The position numbers and the translations under genes were made by a program. Source: Aureimonas populi (GTDB lineage Bacteria; Pseudomonadota; Alphaproteobacteria; Rhizobiales; Rhizobiaceae). From it: a DNA stretch of 64,000 bases. The notes beneath the pieces were generated by a model. That model saw only the letters and a program-made list of their open reading frames with translations. It searched no databases and was not told the DNA's origin. This document shows, piece after piece, positions 35,185-43,583 of the stretch. Each line of letters starts with the position of its first letter. The stretch's first letter is position 1. Location: positions 2,480,001-2,544,000 of the forward strand of contig NZ_CP072611.1 in the NCBI RefSeq assembly GCF_017815515.1, in the 5' to 3' direction.

Positions 35185-38022
35185 GCCCGTCCTTCGCGCC
35201 CCTCGCTCGATCGGCGATCCGCTGATCGTGTCGGCTGCGGAGTCCGCGGTGAACCGGCCCGGAGACGCGCGCTCGCTCTTCGCCGGGTCGCTGACGGGGC
35301 CGGCGAGGCTGCTGGCGCCGCTGACGATCGGGACGGTGGTCGTGAACGATGACGGCGCGGCCCTGCGCGTGCCGTCCGGCAGCAACCCGGTTCTCGTCGC
35401 GCACCGGCAGGACTTCGCGGTGGAGACCGGGCTCGTCTACGCGGCCCGATGGGTGCTGCGGCGTGCGGCCGACACGTCCGACCCGTATGGCGATGCGGTG
35501 GAGTGCAAGCTCGCCTGGCTCGACAGGAACAAGGGGCTGATTTCGACCACGACCGTCGCGGCGCGAGCCTTGACCGTCGCGGACGGACGTTTCGTCGCCA
35601 ATGCGACGTTCTCGCTCGATGGGGAGGGCGTCGATGCGAAGGCCCCGTCCGGTGCGCGCTACGTGCGGCCCTATGTCCGGCTGCTGGGCGGCAACGGCCA
35701 GACCGACATTTCCGTGCTCGACCGCTGGGTGACGACCGGGCTGCCGGGGCCGAAAGGCGCTGACGGTCGAGAGCCGGAATACTTCCTCGATGAGGACGCG
35801 GAGACGATCCGCTGGCGCCAGGCAGACGGCACGATCGGACCGGCGCTGGACATCGGGTCAGCAAGGAAGAAGGCTGAGGCGGCGAGGGATATAGCGCAGG
35901 GTTTTGCCTGCGATATCGTCAGCCAGGGCAATGTGCCGATCTACGCTTCGCGGGTTGGCATTGCCTTCCTCACGGTCCCCGCAGGTATCAGCGCGTTGCG
36001 AACGAATGGCTATTACGTTGCCGGCGACGGCGGCGGCGCGCTTTACAAGCGAGTAGGGGTGGAACCGTCGCATGCCGGTAAGTTCCAGAGCGCGGACGGG
36101 GCGTGGTGGGAGCTCTTGGAAGCCGTTCGCGATGTCAGGATGTACGGCGCAAGGGGCGATGGGGCTTCCGACGATACCCCGGCTTTCAGGGCTGCTTTCG
36201 CATTGCCTTGTGCCGTTCGCATCGGGTTTGCACTCGGGTCCTGGGTTCTGTTCGGAACGGTTGCACTGACTGTCACCCTGATGGTTCGGGTTGAGGGCCG
36301 ACCCCGGATTGTCAACACGTGCAACGGCGAAAATGTTGGGTTTCAGTTCCCGCACGGCTGCATCAACTCCCACTTGATCGGAGATTTCGATCTTGAGCAC
36401 AAGGTTGAGATGGCCGGCGCCGACACAAGCCCGGCGATCATCTTCGGTGGCGGGTATTACTGGAACGATGGCGCACCACCTGTTTGCGACGGCTGCTCTG
36501 TCGAGGGCGATATCAGGATCAACCTGACCGGCTCGGTAAACTCCAAGGCGGTCTATATCTTCGGCCACGTCACCAACTGGCTGGTGAAAGGCGTTAAGGC
36601 CAAGGGCCTGACGAACTTCTGCTTTGCCGGACACTGGGTTCGCAACGGTGTGAACGACGCTTCCGCCCCGACAATGACGTGGCATCCCGATCTGGGGCGC
36701 CTGGAGGATTGCAAAGCTGATGGTACGGGCATCACGACATTTCGCGCCTTCCGTTTCTCGGCTCTCGGGCGAGCGGACATGTGCGCTGCCGCGCCCGGAA
36801 TGCCGGCACTCTATCCTTCGATTGCTTCGTGGGTGACTATGGGTTCGCCTTTGCGCAGAACCTCCTTGCCGGCCAGTTCATGCGCCACGTGCTGGAGGAT
36901 TGCGAAGCCGAGAACGGCGGCGTTTCCCTCACGGTGGACGGCATCTCGGTCGGGCTCAACGGCGCGCCGGTGTGGGCGGGGTGCGACTATGGCGCATCGG
37001 TCCAGTTGCGCGGCACTTTCAAGATCAGGAGCGCGTCGGGTTACACGGGCGATCTCATGGGGGTGGCTGGCCTCGATCAGTTCAAAGCCGATAGTCTGGA
37101 TGTGATCGAAAGGAGCGCTGCCGGGGTTGGCGGCGACCTGATCAAGCTCACGACCATCAACCGCGTCGAGGCCAACGGTCGGGCTGTTGTCGGTAGGGGC
37201 CCCTTGGTTCGAAACTGCGGGGAAGTGGTCTGGAAGGTCAGCGAGAAGGCGAAGGAACCCAACCCGCAAGCCTCCCGATTCGGGTTTAGCGCCTCTGCCG
37301 TGTCGGCTGTCACGACCACCACGGCGGCCCGGAATGCAGGAGACACCACTATACCGTTGGCGCAGGCCACGCCGAACGTGGGGGCCGGACCGGGCGGGTT
37401 TATCCGTTACGACGACGGGAGCGAGGTCTACGAAATCGCAGTTCGGTCCCATACCGCCCCGACGACCTCCGCCGTGGTCCTTGCGTGCGATCCTCTACCG
37501 GTCGCGATTCTCGGCGGGGCAATCGTCACGGTCATTTCGACCGTTCGGGCGATCACGATGGACGAGGCGACGATAGACGGGTTCGCTGCCGGTTTTCGCA
37601 CCACTGGATCGGCCACAGCCAAGCCGCGCGATATCAACCTCAGCGACAAGCTGCAAATCTCCCGTTGGCTGAACATCGGCGCCGATATCATTGCGGGTGA
37701 CGGCGGGACGGTTCGAGCATCCTTCGACAACGGCGGGTTGGCCGCCTCCGGGGTCAAATACGGGGTCAGCCTCGGCGATGACGCAGAGGGAATCCGGGTT
37801 GCCCCGAGGCATGGCAAGAACAACCGCCGTATTCGTTACGGGGTAGCGGCGTCTGCCGGCACCGCGAACTGCCTGATCGACGGAGGCGTCTACCTGTCCA
37901 TCGACGGGACGGCGGTCAGCCCGGCGGCGATCTTCGTGCCCACTGGCGCCGTCAACGTGAAAGTCGGCGCGAACAATCTCGTGGCATCAGGCATCACTCC
38001 GCAATTCCCCACCCCAGCTTGA
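35165..38022 (+). pseudogene. Tail spike/fibre with pectate-lyase-like beta-helix, frameshifted
   Basis: The first frame (from ATG 35,165) is coherent to about 36,780: an N-terminal tail-attachment part, a short collagen-like LPGPKGADG, and VRMYGARGDGASDDTPAFRAA, the pectate-lyase-3-type opening of phage spikes. It then turns to nonsense and stops at 37,105. The sense continues in another frame from about 36,781 (RCRARNAGTLSFDCFVGDYG) to 38,022 with beta-helix repeats. The two frames abut at ATGTG. A one-base change is the simplest reading; two separate polypeptides (GTG start at 36,781) remain possible. Intact, it would be about 950 residues and recognise the host surface. Confidence 0.8.
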
Positions 38023-38032
38023 GGACCATCCC

Positions 38033-38263
38033 ATGAACGACAAAGAACTCTGGATCGGCGACCGCCGGGTTTTCGAAGGCGACAAGGTCACGACGAACGA
38101 CGGATTTGAGGTCGTTGTCGTTCGGGTCGATGAGCAAACCGGGAAGGTCATGCTTCAGCCGGACACGGAAAACCCGGAACGTTGGAACGAGATCAACGAG
38201 CAGCTGAACACCTTTGACCTGCCGGCGAGGATCGGCGCGGAGATGTGGGTGAAGCTCGCCTGA
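38033..38263 (+). CDS. Small hypothetical phage protein
   Basis: 76 residues (MNDKELWIGDRRVFEGDKVTT ... ARIGAEMWVKLA), acidic, no membrane segment. It starts ten bases after the spike gene, with a GAGG-type site upstream. No family recognised; position suggests a fibre chaperone or accessory late protein, but there is no direct evidence. Confidence 0.6.
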   Translation: MNDKELWIGDRRVFEGDKVTTNDGFEVVVVRVDEQTGKVMLQPDTENPERWNEINEQLNTFDLPARIGAEMWVKLA

Positions 38264-38290
38264 CGCACTTCAACCACCAGCAGATCATAG

Positions 38291-38315
38291 GGCCGCCGCG
38301 AGCGGCCTTTCTTTT
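38291..38315 (+). terminator. Hairpin plus U-rich tract before the spike-base fragment
   Basis: GGCCGC / GCGGCC stem with a CGCGA loop followed by TTTCTTTT and GGAG, 11 bases before the ATG at 38,326. Confidence 0.6.
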
Positions 38316-38325
38316 GGAGATTCAT

Positions 38326-38460
38326 ATGCCCGCAATTGACCCCTACCTCTACTCGGCCTCCACCGCGTCCGGCCCGGCCGTGTTGAAGGACGGCGCGAGC
38401 AGCTTAGCGTTTTCGTTGAAGCGCCTACTCGCCAGCTTCCGGCGAGAGACGAGGTCATAG
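38326..38460 (+). pseudogene. 5' fragment of a spike-base gene (partial duplicate)
   Basis: 44 codons. Its first 18 (DPYLYSASTASGPA included) match the intact spike-base gene at 43,311, with 41 of 42 bases identical in 38,338-38,379. After GPA the sequence diverges completely and stops at 38,460. A similar hairpin and CTTTTGGAG leader precedes both copies. The remainder (38,380-38,460) is antisense to a MTLPSNSG-type frame. This marks the left junction of the 5-kb cassette. Confidence 0.75.
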
Positions 38461-38494
38461 GGCAAAGGCGGCAGGCCGGAGTTTGAGGGGAGGG

Positions 38495-39238
38495 TCATGA
38501 AGCTCGGTCTGGTTGCGGTTTTTGTGCGCCATCTATCTTCGCTAGATGCGCACCTAAATCTTCTCGGCATGTCAGCATCAGCGGGAGTTTTTTGTGTTTC
38601 CCAGTGACCACCGATGCGAAGATTATAGAGTCTGCAACATAATAATTTTCAAAAGACCCCCAACTGCGCAGTTCGCGTCCGCTTGAAAGCGGACCGATTC
38701 CGAATTTCGTTTCGTCCTGAGCTATCGTCACCCATGCGCGCTCGCCGGGTCTTAAGGAGAAGACGTCCCCACGGTCGCTTACGAACCGCTCATTGATCCG
38801 CGTTCCATGCTTTTGTTTGGAGACCCGAATCTCGTCCAAAATTACTGAGATTGCATCGACGGTACTGCCGGATACATTTTCTAATAAAATATAAAAGGTC
38901 GTGTAGTGGGAAGGGGTGATCCTTCTTTCCGCCGCCGGCTGCGTTATTTTCAAGGGATATTCTTGGCTTGGGCTCGGGGGCTCGGGGGACCTTGGTCTGG
39001 AATCCCAATAAACTAGGGCCAACCCACATACGATAAGCGGCACGGTCGTCCAAGCTGGTGGGGCTATTAGGAAGCTCGCCAGAAACCCAACCCAACCCGG
39101 CTCCTGTACTCGCGAAACAAGGAAATCTACATCGCCTCCGAGTTGGATGACGAAGCGAATGAACTGCCACAGCGGTAGTATGAAAAGGCCAATTCCTAGA
39201 AGGGCACGCCAGCGACCGGTCGGCAGAGTCACTCCCAA
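38495..39238 (-). CDS. Hypothetical membrane protein with two N-terminal TM helices
   Basis: 247 residues if started at TTG 39,238; GTG 39,232 is equally possible. Two membrane helices (LLGIGLFILPLWQFIRFVI and FLIAPPAWTTVPLIVCGLAL) are followed by a soluble C-terminal beta-rich domain (YTTFYILLENVSGSTVDAI ... LRPGERAWVTIAQDETKFG). No family recognised. Base composition is visibly richer in A+T than the surrounding phage genes, a sign of separate acquisition. Its stop is inside an ATGA that begins the MTLPSNSG-type frame. A membrane-anchored superinfection-exclusion or defence role is conceivable but unproven. Confidence 0.6.
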   Translation of the reverse strand: MGVTLPTGRWRALLGIGLFILPLWQFIRFVIQLGGDVDFLVSRVQEPGWVGFLASFLIAPPAWTTVPLIVCGLALVYWDSRPRSPEPPSPSQEYPLKITQPAAERRITPSHYTTFYILLENVSGSTVDAISVILDEIRVSKQKHGTRINERFVSDRGDVFSLRPGERAWVTIAQDETKFGIGPLSSGRELRSWGSFENYYVADSIIFASVVTGKHKKLPLMLTCREDLGAHLAKIDGAQKPQPDRAS

Positions 39239-39278
39239 CTACCTCTCTCGGGCCGGAAGATCGAGCTTGTTCAAGGGC

Positions 39279-39542
39279 TCAGTCATCATTCCCAGCATTC
39301 AGGTCCTCGGGCCGGGTGCCGCGTTCGGGGTCGCGTTTGAGATAGCCGCGATCCACCAGCGCATCCTTCAGAAGCCGGCGGACAGCCTCGGGCCGGGAAG
39401 GAGCGTCGGTCTCGGATGCGCTGAATGCGTCGAGAGGAGATAGGAGGTCATGGTGAAGGCGAACGACCACCTGTTGGCCCTTGCCGGTAGGCGCAGGACC
39501 TCGTTTCTTTTTCTGTGCTATCACGGTTGTTGACCCTCTCAT
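39279..39542 (-). CDS. Ribbon-helix-helix-like DNA-binding protein
   Basis: 87 residues from ATG 39,542. A basic start (KKKRGPAPTGKGQ) is followed by QVVVRLHHDLLSPLDAFSASE and SRPEAVRRLLKDALVDRGYL, the strand-helix-helix pattern of RHH repressors. It is divergent from the five-gene plus-strand module starting at 39,633, and two GTGCTAYCAC boxes lie around the intergenic promoter, one inside its own first codons. Probably an autoregulator of the cassette. Confidence 0.75.
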   Translation of the reverse strand: MRGSTTVIAQKKKRGPAPTGKGQQVVVRLHHDLLSPLDAFSASETDAPSRPEAVRRLLKDALVDRGYLKRDPERGTRPEDLNAGNDD

Positions 39543-39558
39543 AAAACCGTGCTACCAC
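39515..39558. promoter_or_regulatory. Putative promoter with paired GTGCTAYCAC operators
   Basis: GTGCTATCAC (39,515-39,524) and GTGCTACCAC (39,549-39,558) lie 34 bp apart. Between them TTGACC (39,530-39,535) and TACCAC (39,553-39,558) have a 17-bp spacing, fitting a sigma-70-type promoter for the plus-strand genes. CACGGTT/AACCGTG forms an additional inverted repeat. Confidence 0.5.
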
Positions 39559-39632
39559 AATAGCGGGCCGGCAGGAAGCGCCAACTTCCACACCGGCCCT
39601 AACCGAAACGACGATCCTACGGAGATCATCGA

Positions 39633-39953
39633 ATGGCTACCTGCGCCCATACCACGACTCTGTCCGCCAGCGCCATTATGAAGGCTGCCTGGGCTTCCTA
39701 CCGCGATCTGTTCGGCTCGCAGCGGTTCGACCGAAAGGCCTTCTCCAACTGCCTGTGGGCCGCCTGGAACGAAGCGAAGGCGGACGTTGAGACCGCTGCT
39801 CGCATCGCCGAGGCCAAGGCTGCGAACACCGCTCGCCGGGCCGCCGATCCGGTTGCTGCTGCGATCGAGGATCAGATCGCCTCGCTGGCTTATCTGCCGG
39901 CTCACATGAGCGTGCAGCGGCGGGTCGCCGAGCTGCGCCGTTCGGCCGCGTAA
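39633..39953 (+). CDS. Hypothetical phage early-type protein
   Basis: 106 residues, Ala-rich and helical (SASAIMKAAWASYRDLFG ... AARIAEAKAANTARRAADP). No recognised domain, no membrane segment. First of five closely spaced plus-strand genes under the promoter at about 39,530. Of phage type by context only. Confidence 0.65.
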   Translation: MATCAHTTTLSASAIMKAAWASYRDLFGSQRFDRKAFSNCLWAAWNEAKADVETAARIAEAKAANTARRAADPVAAAIEDQIASLAYLPAHMSVQRRVAELRRSAA

Positions 39954-39967
39954 GGGGAGGGAAGGAC

Positions 39968-40366
39968 ATGGAACTGTTCCCCGTCACCCTGCCTGCGGAC
40001 ACGTTCCGCTCGACCAAGCTGCGGCTGGAGCCGGTTCGCGGCGATGGAATGGAGCCTACCCTTCGGGGTGGCCGCGACTTCGTGTTGATCAAGCCGACGC
40101 ACACCTATGAAGGAGAAGCCATCTACCTGATCGACCTGGACGGCGATGGCGAGCACGTCGGCCTGCGCCGCTGCGACCGCATGTTGGGCCGTAGCAATGG
40201 CGGCGCGATCCGCCTGATGCTCGACAATCCAGTCTACGGGCGAAGCGGGCCGACCGTTGTCAGCCGCGAGGTGTTCGACGGCGCCGTTCTCGGGATTGTG
40301 GTGGCGGACGTGAAGGTGCGGGCGGACCACGTCCTGCACGATGTTCTGGAAGGGAGGGCAGCGTGA
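39968..40366 (+). CDS. S24/LexA-like domain protein lacking the catalytic serine
   Basis: 132 residues; GGAGGGAAGGAC upstream. The sequence LEPVRGDGMEPTLRGGRDFVLI followed by DNPVYGRSG and AVLGIVVADVKVRAD resembles the S24 peptidase fold of LexA/cI-type repressors. The canonical GDSMEP reads GDGMEP here, so the serine nucleophile is a glycine, and there is no N-terminal HTH. It is probably not a self-cleaving repressor, and may be a partner or decoy for a phage regulator (inference). Its stop overlaps the next gene. Confidence 0.65.
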   Translation: MELFPVTLPADTFRSTKLRLEPVRGDGMEPTLRGGRDFVLIKPTHTYEGEAIYLIDLDGDGEHVGLRRCDRMLGRSNGGAIRLMLDNPVYGRSGPTVVSREVFDGAVLGIVVADVKVRADHVLHDVLEGRAA

Positions 40367-40752
40367 TGGGTGCTGCACGGAAGGCTGTTGCTTACACCGT
40401 TCCCGAGGTCGTCGGCATTCTGCGGACGATGGATGATGCATCGGTCGTTCAGACGCTGGAGGCGATCAAGCAGGAGAGGAAGGCACCGGCGGGACCGGCG
40501 AACTTCCGCGAAGCCTTCAAGGAAATGGACGACCCGATCGAGCGCGCCCGATCCTTCGCCCACGTCCTTGATACGCTCGTCATGATCGCGGAGGAGGACG
40601 GCGAGGACAACGCCTCTCGCACGCATGAATCGCTGATGTTCATCGGCCGCGAAACCTTCCTCGCAGTTGCCGCGATCCACGACCACTACCACGAACTGTG
40701 GAACGAGCATCACGACCGCGAATTTGCGGAAGCGACGCGGAGGGCTGCTTGA
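40366..40752 (+). CDS. Hypothetical phage protein
   Basis: 128 residues from ATG 40,366 (a GTG lies directly before it), overlapping the S24-like stop by one base. Acidic and helical (MDDPIERARSFAHVLDTLVMIAEEDGEDNAS), with a His-rich C-terminal region (IHDHYHELWNEHHDREF) that could bind metal. No family recognised. Its stop again overlaps the next start, so the module is translationally coupled. Confidence 0.65.
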   Translation: MGAARKAVAYTVPEVVGILRTMDDASVVQTLEAIKQERKAPAGPANFREAFKEMDDPIERARSFAHVLDTLVMIAEEDGEDNASRTHESLMFIGRETFLAVAAIHDHYHELWNEHHDREFAEATRRAA

Positions 40753-41597
40753 TGGACGCCCTCATCACTCAAGACGCCGCTCGCTCCCCCGTCGTCCGCA
40801 TCGTCGGTGGGGAGGCGATGGCCGATAGTCGGGACGTCTCCCGATTTTTCGGGAAACGGCACGACCACGTTCTGGAGGCTATCCGGAAGGCCAACTGTTC
40901 GACCGAATTCCGTCAGCGCAATTTTGCGCCCACGCAGGAATTGCAGAAGGTTGGCGCCGTCGAACGCCTCGTGCCCCTCGTCCAGATGACGAAGAACGGC
41001 TTCGCCTTCGTGGCGATGGGCTTCACCGGATCGCGGGCTGGAGCGTTCAAGGAAGCGTATATCCTCCAGTTTGATGCAATGGAGGCAGAGCTTCGCAGGC
41101 AGGCAGCACCGGCCATGGTGCCGCAGACCCTGCCAGAAGCCCTGCGCCTCGCGGCGGACCTTGCGGAAGAGAACGAGCGCCAGAAGCGGCTTCTGATCGA
41201 AGTGCAGCCGAAGGCACAGGCTCTCGACCGGATCGCAACGGCCGAAGGCAGCCTGTGCGTCACCGACGCGGCGAAAGTGCTCCAGATCAAGCCGAAAGAC
41301 CTCTTCGGCTTCCTGAGGTCACCTGCAATGCGTGAGGACATGGTGAGGGTCGGGATGGGAACGGCCGATCTTCGCTATCGCGGTGAGTTCGCTGATTGGC
41401 ATGCCAAGCTGCTCGTCCGCTACAACGCAAACGTCCTCTCGGAGAGCCAAATCCTGAACATCCTGAATGTCGCCGGCTTCGCGGTCGGGGTTGGGGAGTG
41501 GCGGCCGGAGCGAGATGGCATGAGCGGCATGTCTCACGTCGCGACCGAGGCAGACATGGAGAAGCTGGAGGCGGCGGAACTGCCGAAAGCCGCATGA
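40752..41597 (+). CDS. Rha-family phage antirepressor-like protein
   Basis: 281 residues from ATG 40,752. The N-terminal domain, MADSRDVSRFFGKRHDHVLEAIR followed by MTKNGFAFVAMGFTGSRAGAFKEAYILQFDAME, is the Rha regulatory family (pRha). The C-terminal part (about 150-281, ALDRIATAEGSLCVTDAAKVLQIKP) resembles the KilA-C/ANT DNA-binding domain. Such proteins antagonise phage repressors or help phage growth. It normally belongs to the early region, so its place between spike and lysis genes shows rearrangement. Confidence 0.82.
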   Translation: MDALITQDAARSPVVRIVGGEAMADSRDVSRFFGKRHDHVLEAIRKANCSTEFRQRNFAPTQELQKVGAVERLVPLVQMTKNGFAFVAMGFTGSRAGAFKEAYILQFDAMEAELRRQAAPAMVPQTLPEALRLAADLAEENERQKRLLIEVQPKAQALDRIATAEGSLCVTDAAKVLQIKPKDLFGFLRSPAMREDMVRVGMGTADLRYRGEFADWHAKLLVRYNANVLSESQILNILNVAGFAVGVGEWRPERDGMSGMSHVATEADMEKLEAAELPKAA

Positions 41598-42100
41598 GGA
41601 TCGCGGGGTTCGAATTCGCGGAAGGTGCTCGGTTTCAGCCGGGCGTCATCAAGGACGCCAAGTCGGTCGGCGAGCATATCGAGATGCTACGCGCCCGTTG
41701 CAAAGGAGAGCTGACCCCGGACGATATTCTGGAGGATGCGAAACACGACAACAGCCCGCTTCATTCGTTCTTCGAATGGTCGGACACAGAGGCGGCGCGG
41801 CAGTACCGGCTCCAGCAGGCGAGGGGGCTCATCCGGGCCGTGGTCGCGGTCTACGTCTCGGACGACAAGCCAGCGGTGCGGCAAAAGGCGTACGTTCATA
41901 TCGCGGAGACCGGCGCGCCGCATTATCGCGAAAGCGGCCACGCCATGTCCCAGGCAAAGACGCGGCAGATCGTTCTGCAACGCGCATGGAAGGAGTTGCA
42001 GGCGTGGCGGAAGCGCTATGCCGATCTGGTCGAGTTCAGCGAGCTTTTTGAGGTCGTAGATGCCTGCGAGGGAGAACTGAAGCGGATCGAACGCAGATGA
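41594..42100 (+). CDS. Hypothetical phage protein
   Basis: 168 residues from ATG 41,594, overlapping the antirepressor stop by four bases. It opens MRIAGFEFAEGARFQPGVIKD and contains HSFFEWSDTEAARQYRLQQARGLIRAVV, a pattern I associate with phage early-region unknowns. The C-terminal half is basic and helical. No enzymatic motif visible. Last gene of the coupled five-gene module. Confidence 0.65.
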   Translation: MRIAGFEFAEGARFQPGVIKDAKSVGEHIEMLRARCKGELTPDDILEDAKHDNSPLHSFFEWSDTEAARQYRLQQARGLIRAVVAVYVSDDKPAVRQKAYVHIAETGAPHYRESGHAMSQAKTRQIVLQRAWKELQAWRKRYADLVEFSELFEVVDACEGELKRIERR

Positions 42101-42242
42101 GAATGGCGCGGAGCCGGATGCCCGTCCGGCTGGCGAGGATCATGGTAGGGCAGGCAGGGATTGGATAGGCCAGGCTTGGCTAGGTGAGGCAGGCGATATT
42201 GCGTATGGCGAGTATCCAAGGTCAAGTCGCCTTCCAATTGTT

Positions 42243-43064
42243 TCAAAACGCCCCATGGCAATGCTTGTACTTCCTGCCACTGCCACAAGGGCACAAATCG
42301 TTTCTGCGAACTTGGTTTGGTTTGAGGCCCTGAGGCCAAGCGTTCCGTGCTTCTTCAAGGTTGGGCTGCAACTGGTCAGCTGGACCGAAAACCATTGGCC
42401 CCATGAGTAGCCCATAGCTCTTGGGGTCTGGGGCGAGGCGTTCCATGTCCGGCCGAAGGGTCCTCAAAATTTCGTGCGCGATCTGTCTGATGGCAGCTCG
42501 TTCAGCTCCTGTTACTGTAACTAGATTGCCGAACTGATCGGGGGCTGACACGTCAGTAAGAGCGCCGCTTATGAGGGCAGAGTACATCTCATCAAGAGAT
42601 GGGTCCACATGACCTCCCCCATCTTGATTTGCAGCGGTTAAAACAAGATCTCGTCGTGAAAGTGTGCCCATCTCCCTGCGCGTAAATGCAGGAGCGTTCC
42701 ACCACTCCTCGAATGTTTTTCTTACCACGCCGTTGGGGTGCTCATCTAGGAAGGCTATGTATCGCGCTTCTTTGTTGGGGCTCGGAGGGGCTCCGAAGAC
42801 AACAAGACCACCGAAAGGGGCTACATTGCCAGGAACTACCGGATACGCGGTGTCGCGGAGCATGAGGGACGCTTTCCATCCCAACTGATTGAAAAGGCTG
42901 GAGCTCGTTCTTGTGTCATGCAAAAGAACCCGTATAGTTAGTGCAATTCTTTTGTACTCCTCTTCAAAACCTTCATCAAATGATTTGCACGATCTTTTTA
43001 GGAAGCCAATCTGGTGCTCGTAGTGAGTCAATAACTCATCTCTCGTAATTGGTCTTCTACTCAT
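42243..43064 (-). CDS. SEC-C motif protein of unknown function
   Basis: 273 residues. The C-terminal 21 residues form a SEC-C zinc-binding motif (RNDLCPCGSGRKYKHCHG). The rest (RPITRDELLTHYEHQIGFL ... LRDTAYPVVPGNVAPFGGL) is a conserved but functionally undefined domain. Base composition is richer in A+T than neighbours and it lies alone on the minus strand at the right edge of the 5-kb cassette, both of which suggest an independently acquired cargo gene. A defence function is possible but not shown by sequence. Confidence 0.75.
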   Translation of the reverse strand: MSRRPITRDELLTHYEHQIGFLKRSCKSFDEGFEEEYKRIALTIRVLLHDTRTSSSLFNQLGWKASLMLRDTAYPVVPGNVAPFGGLVVFGAPPSPNKEARYIAFLDEHPNGVVRKTFEEWWNAPAFTRREMGTLSRRDLVLTAANQDGGGHVDPSLDEMYSALISGALTDVSAPDQFGNLVTVTGAERAAIRQIAHEILRTLRPDMERLAPDPKSYGLLMGPMVFGPADQLQPNLEEARNAWPQGLKPNQVRRNDLCPCGSGRKYKHCHGAF

Positions 43065-43238
43065 TAAGCAGCCTCCGAAAGCCGACGCATGAAGGAAGCC
43101 AATGTCAGCGTAGCCGCTGCTTAAGGAAAAAGGCTAGGCCCTCGATTCCCGTAGCCTGCACGGTCAATCCTACCAGGTTCTTACCGGGTGCCTTCCCCAT
43201 GCTCCTCAGGCCTCCGACGCGGTTTGCTATGTCTGTCA

Positions 43239-43295
43239 GGCGCCCTCCGGGGCGCCTTTTTCATGTCCACGGCTCGCTTCGGCGGGCCTTTTTCT
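43239..43295 (+). terminator. Two tandem hairpins with U tracts before the spike-base gene
   Basis: First: GGCGCC / GGCGCC around CTCCGG then TTTTT (43,239-43,261). Second: GGCTCGC-TTCG-GCGGGCC then TTTTTC (43,271-43,293), a C(UUCG)G tetraloop. GGAG and the ATG at 43,311 follow. The double copy again suggests duplication at this joint. Confidence 0.65.
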
Positions 43296-43310
43296 TTTGG
43301 AGCCCCACGA

Positions 43311-43583
43311 ATGTCGATCACCGACCCCTACCTCTACTCGGCGTCCACCGCGTCCGGCCCGGCCAATCGCCTGTTTGCCGTGACACCCTCCGATACGCAG
43401 AGCCTGCCCTTCGTGACGACGGGGCTCTATGTCGGCGGTGCCGGCGATCTGGCGGTGCTGGATCGGGCGACCGGCCAGACGGTGGTGCTGCGGGCCGTTC
43501 CCGCCGGGAGCGTCCTGCCGATCCGGGTGGCGCGGGTTCTGGCGACCGGGACCACCGCCACCGATATCGTCGGGCTGGCCTGA
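43311..43583 (+). CDS. Spike base protein (RCAP_rcc01079-type)
   Basis: 90 residues. The stretch RLFAVTPSDTQSLPFVTTGLYVGGAGDLAVL ... VPAGSVLPIRVARVLATGTTATDIVGLA matches the small spike-base protein family first named from the Rhodobacter gene transfer agent. It anchors head spikes or tail spikes. The first 18 codons are duplicated at 38,326. The next gene starts within its stop codon (TGATG). Confidence 0.8.
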   Translation: MSITDPYLYSASTASGPANRLFAVTPSDTQSLPFVTTGLYVGGAGDLAVLDRATGQTVVLRAVPAGSVLPIRVARVLATGTTATDIVGLA

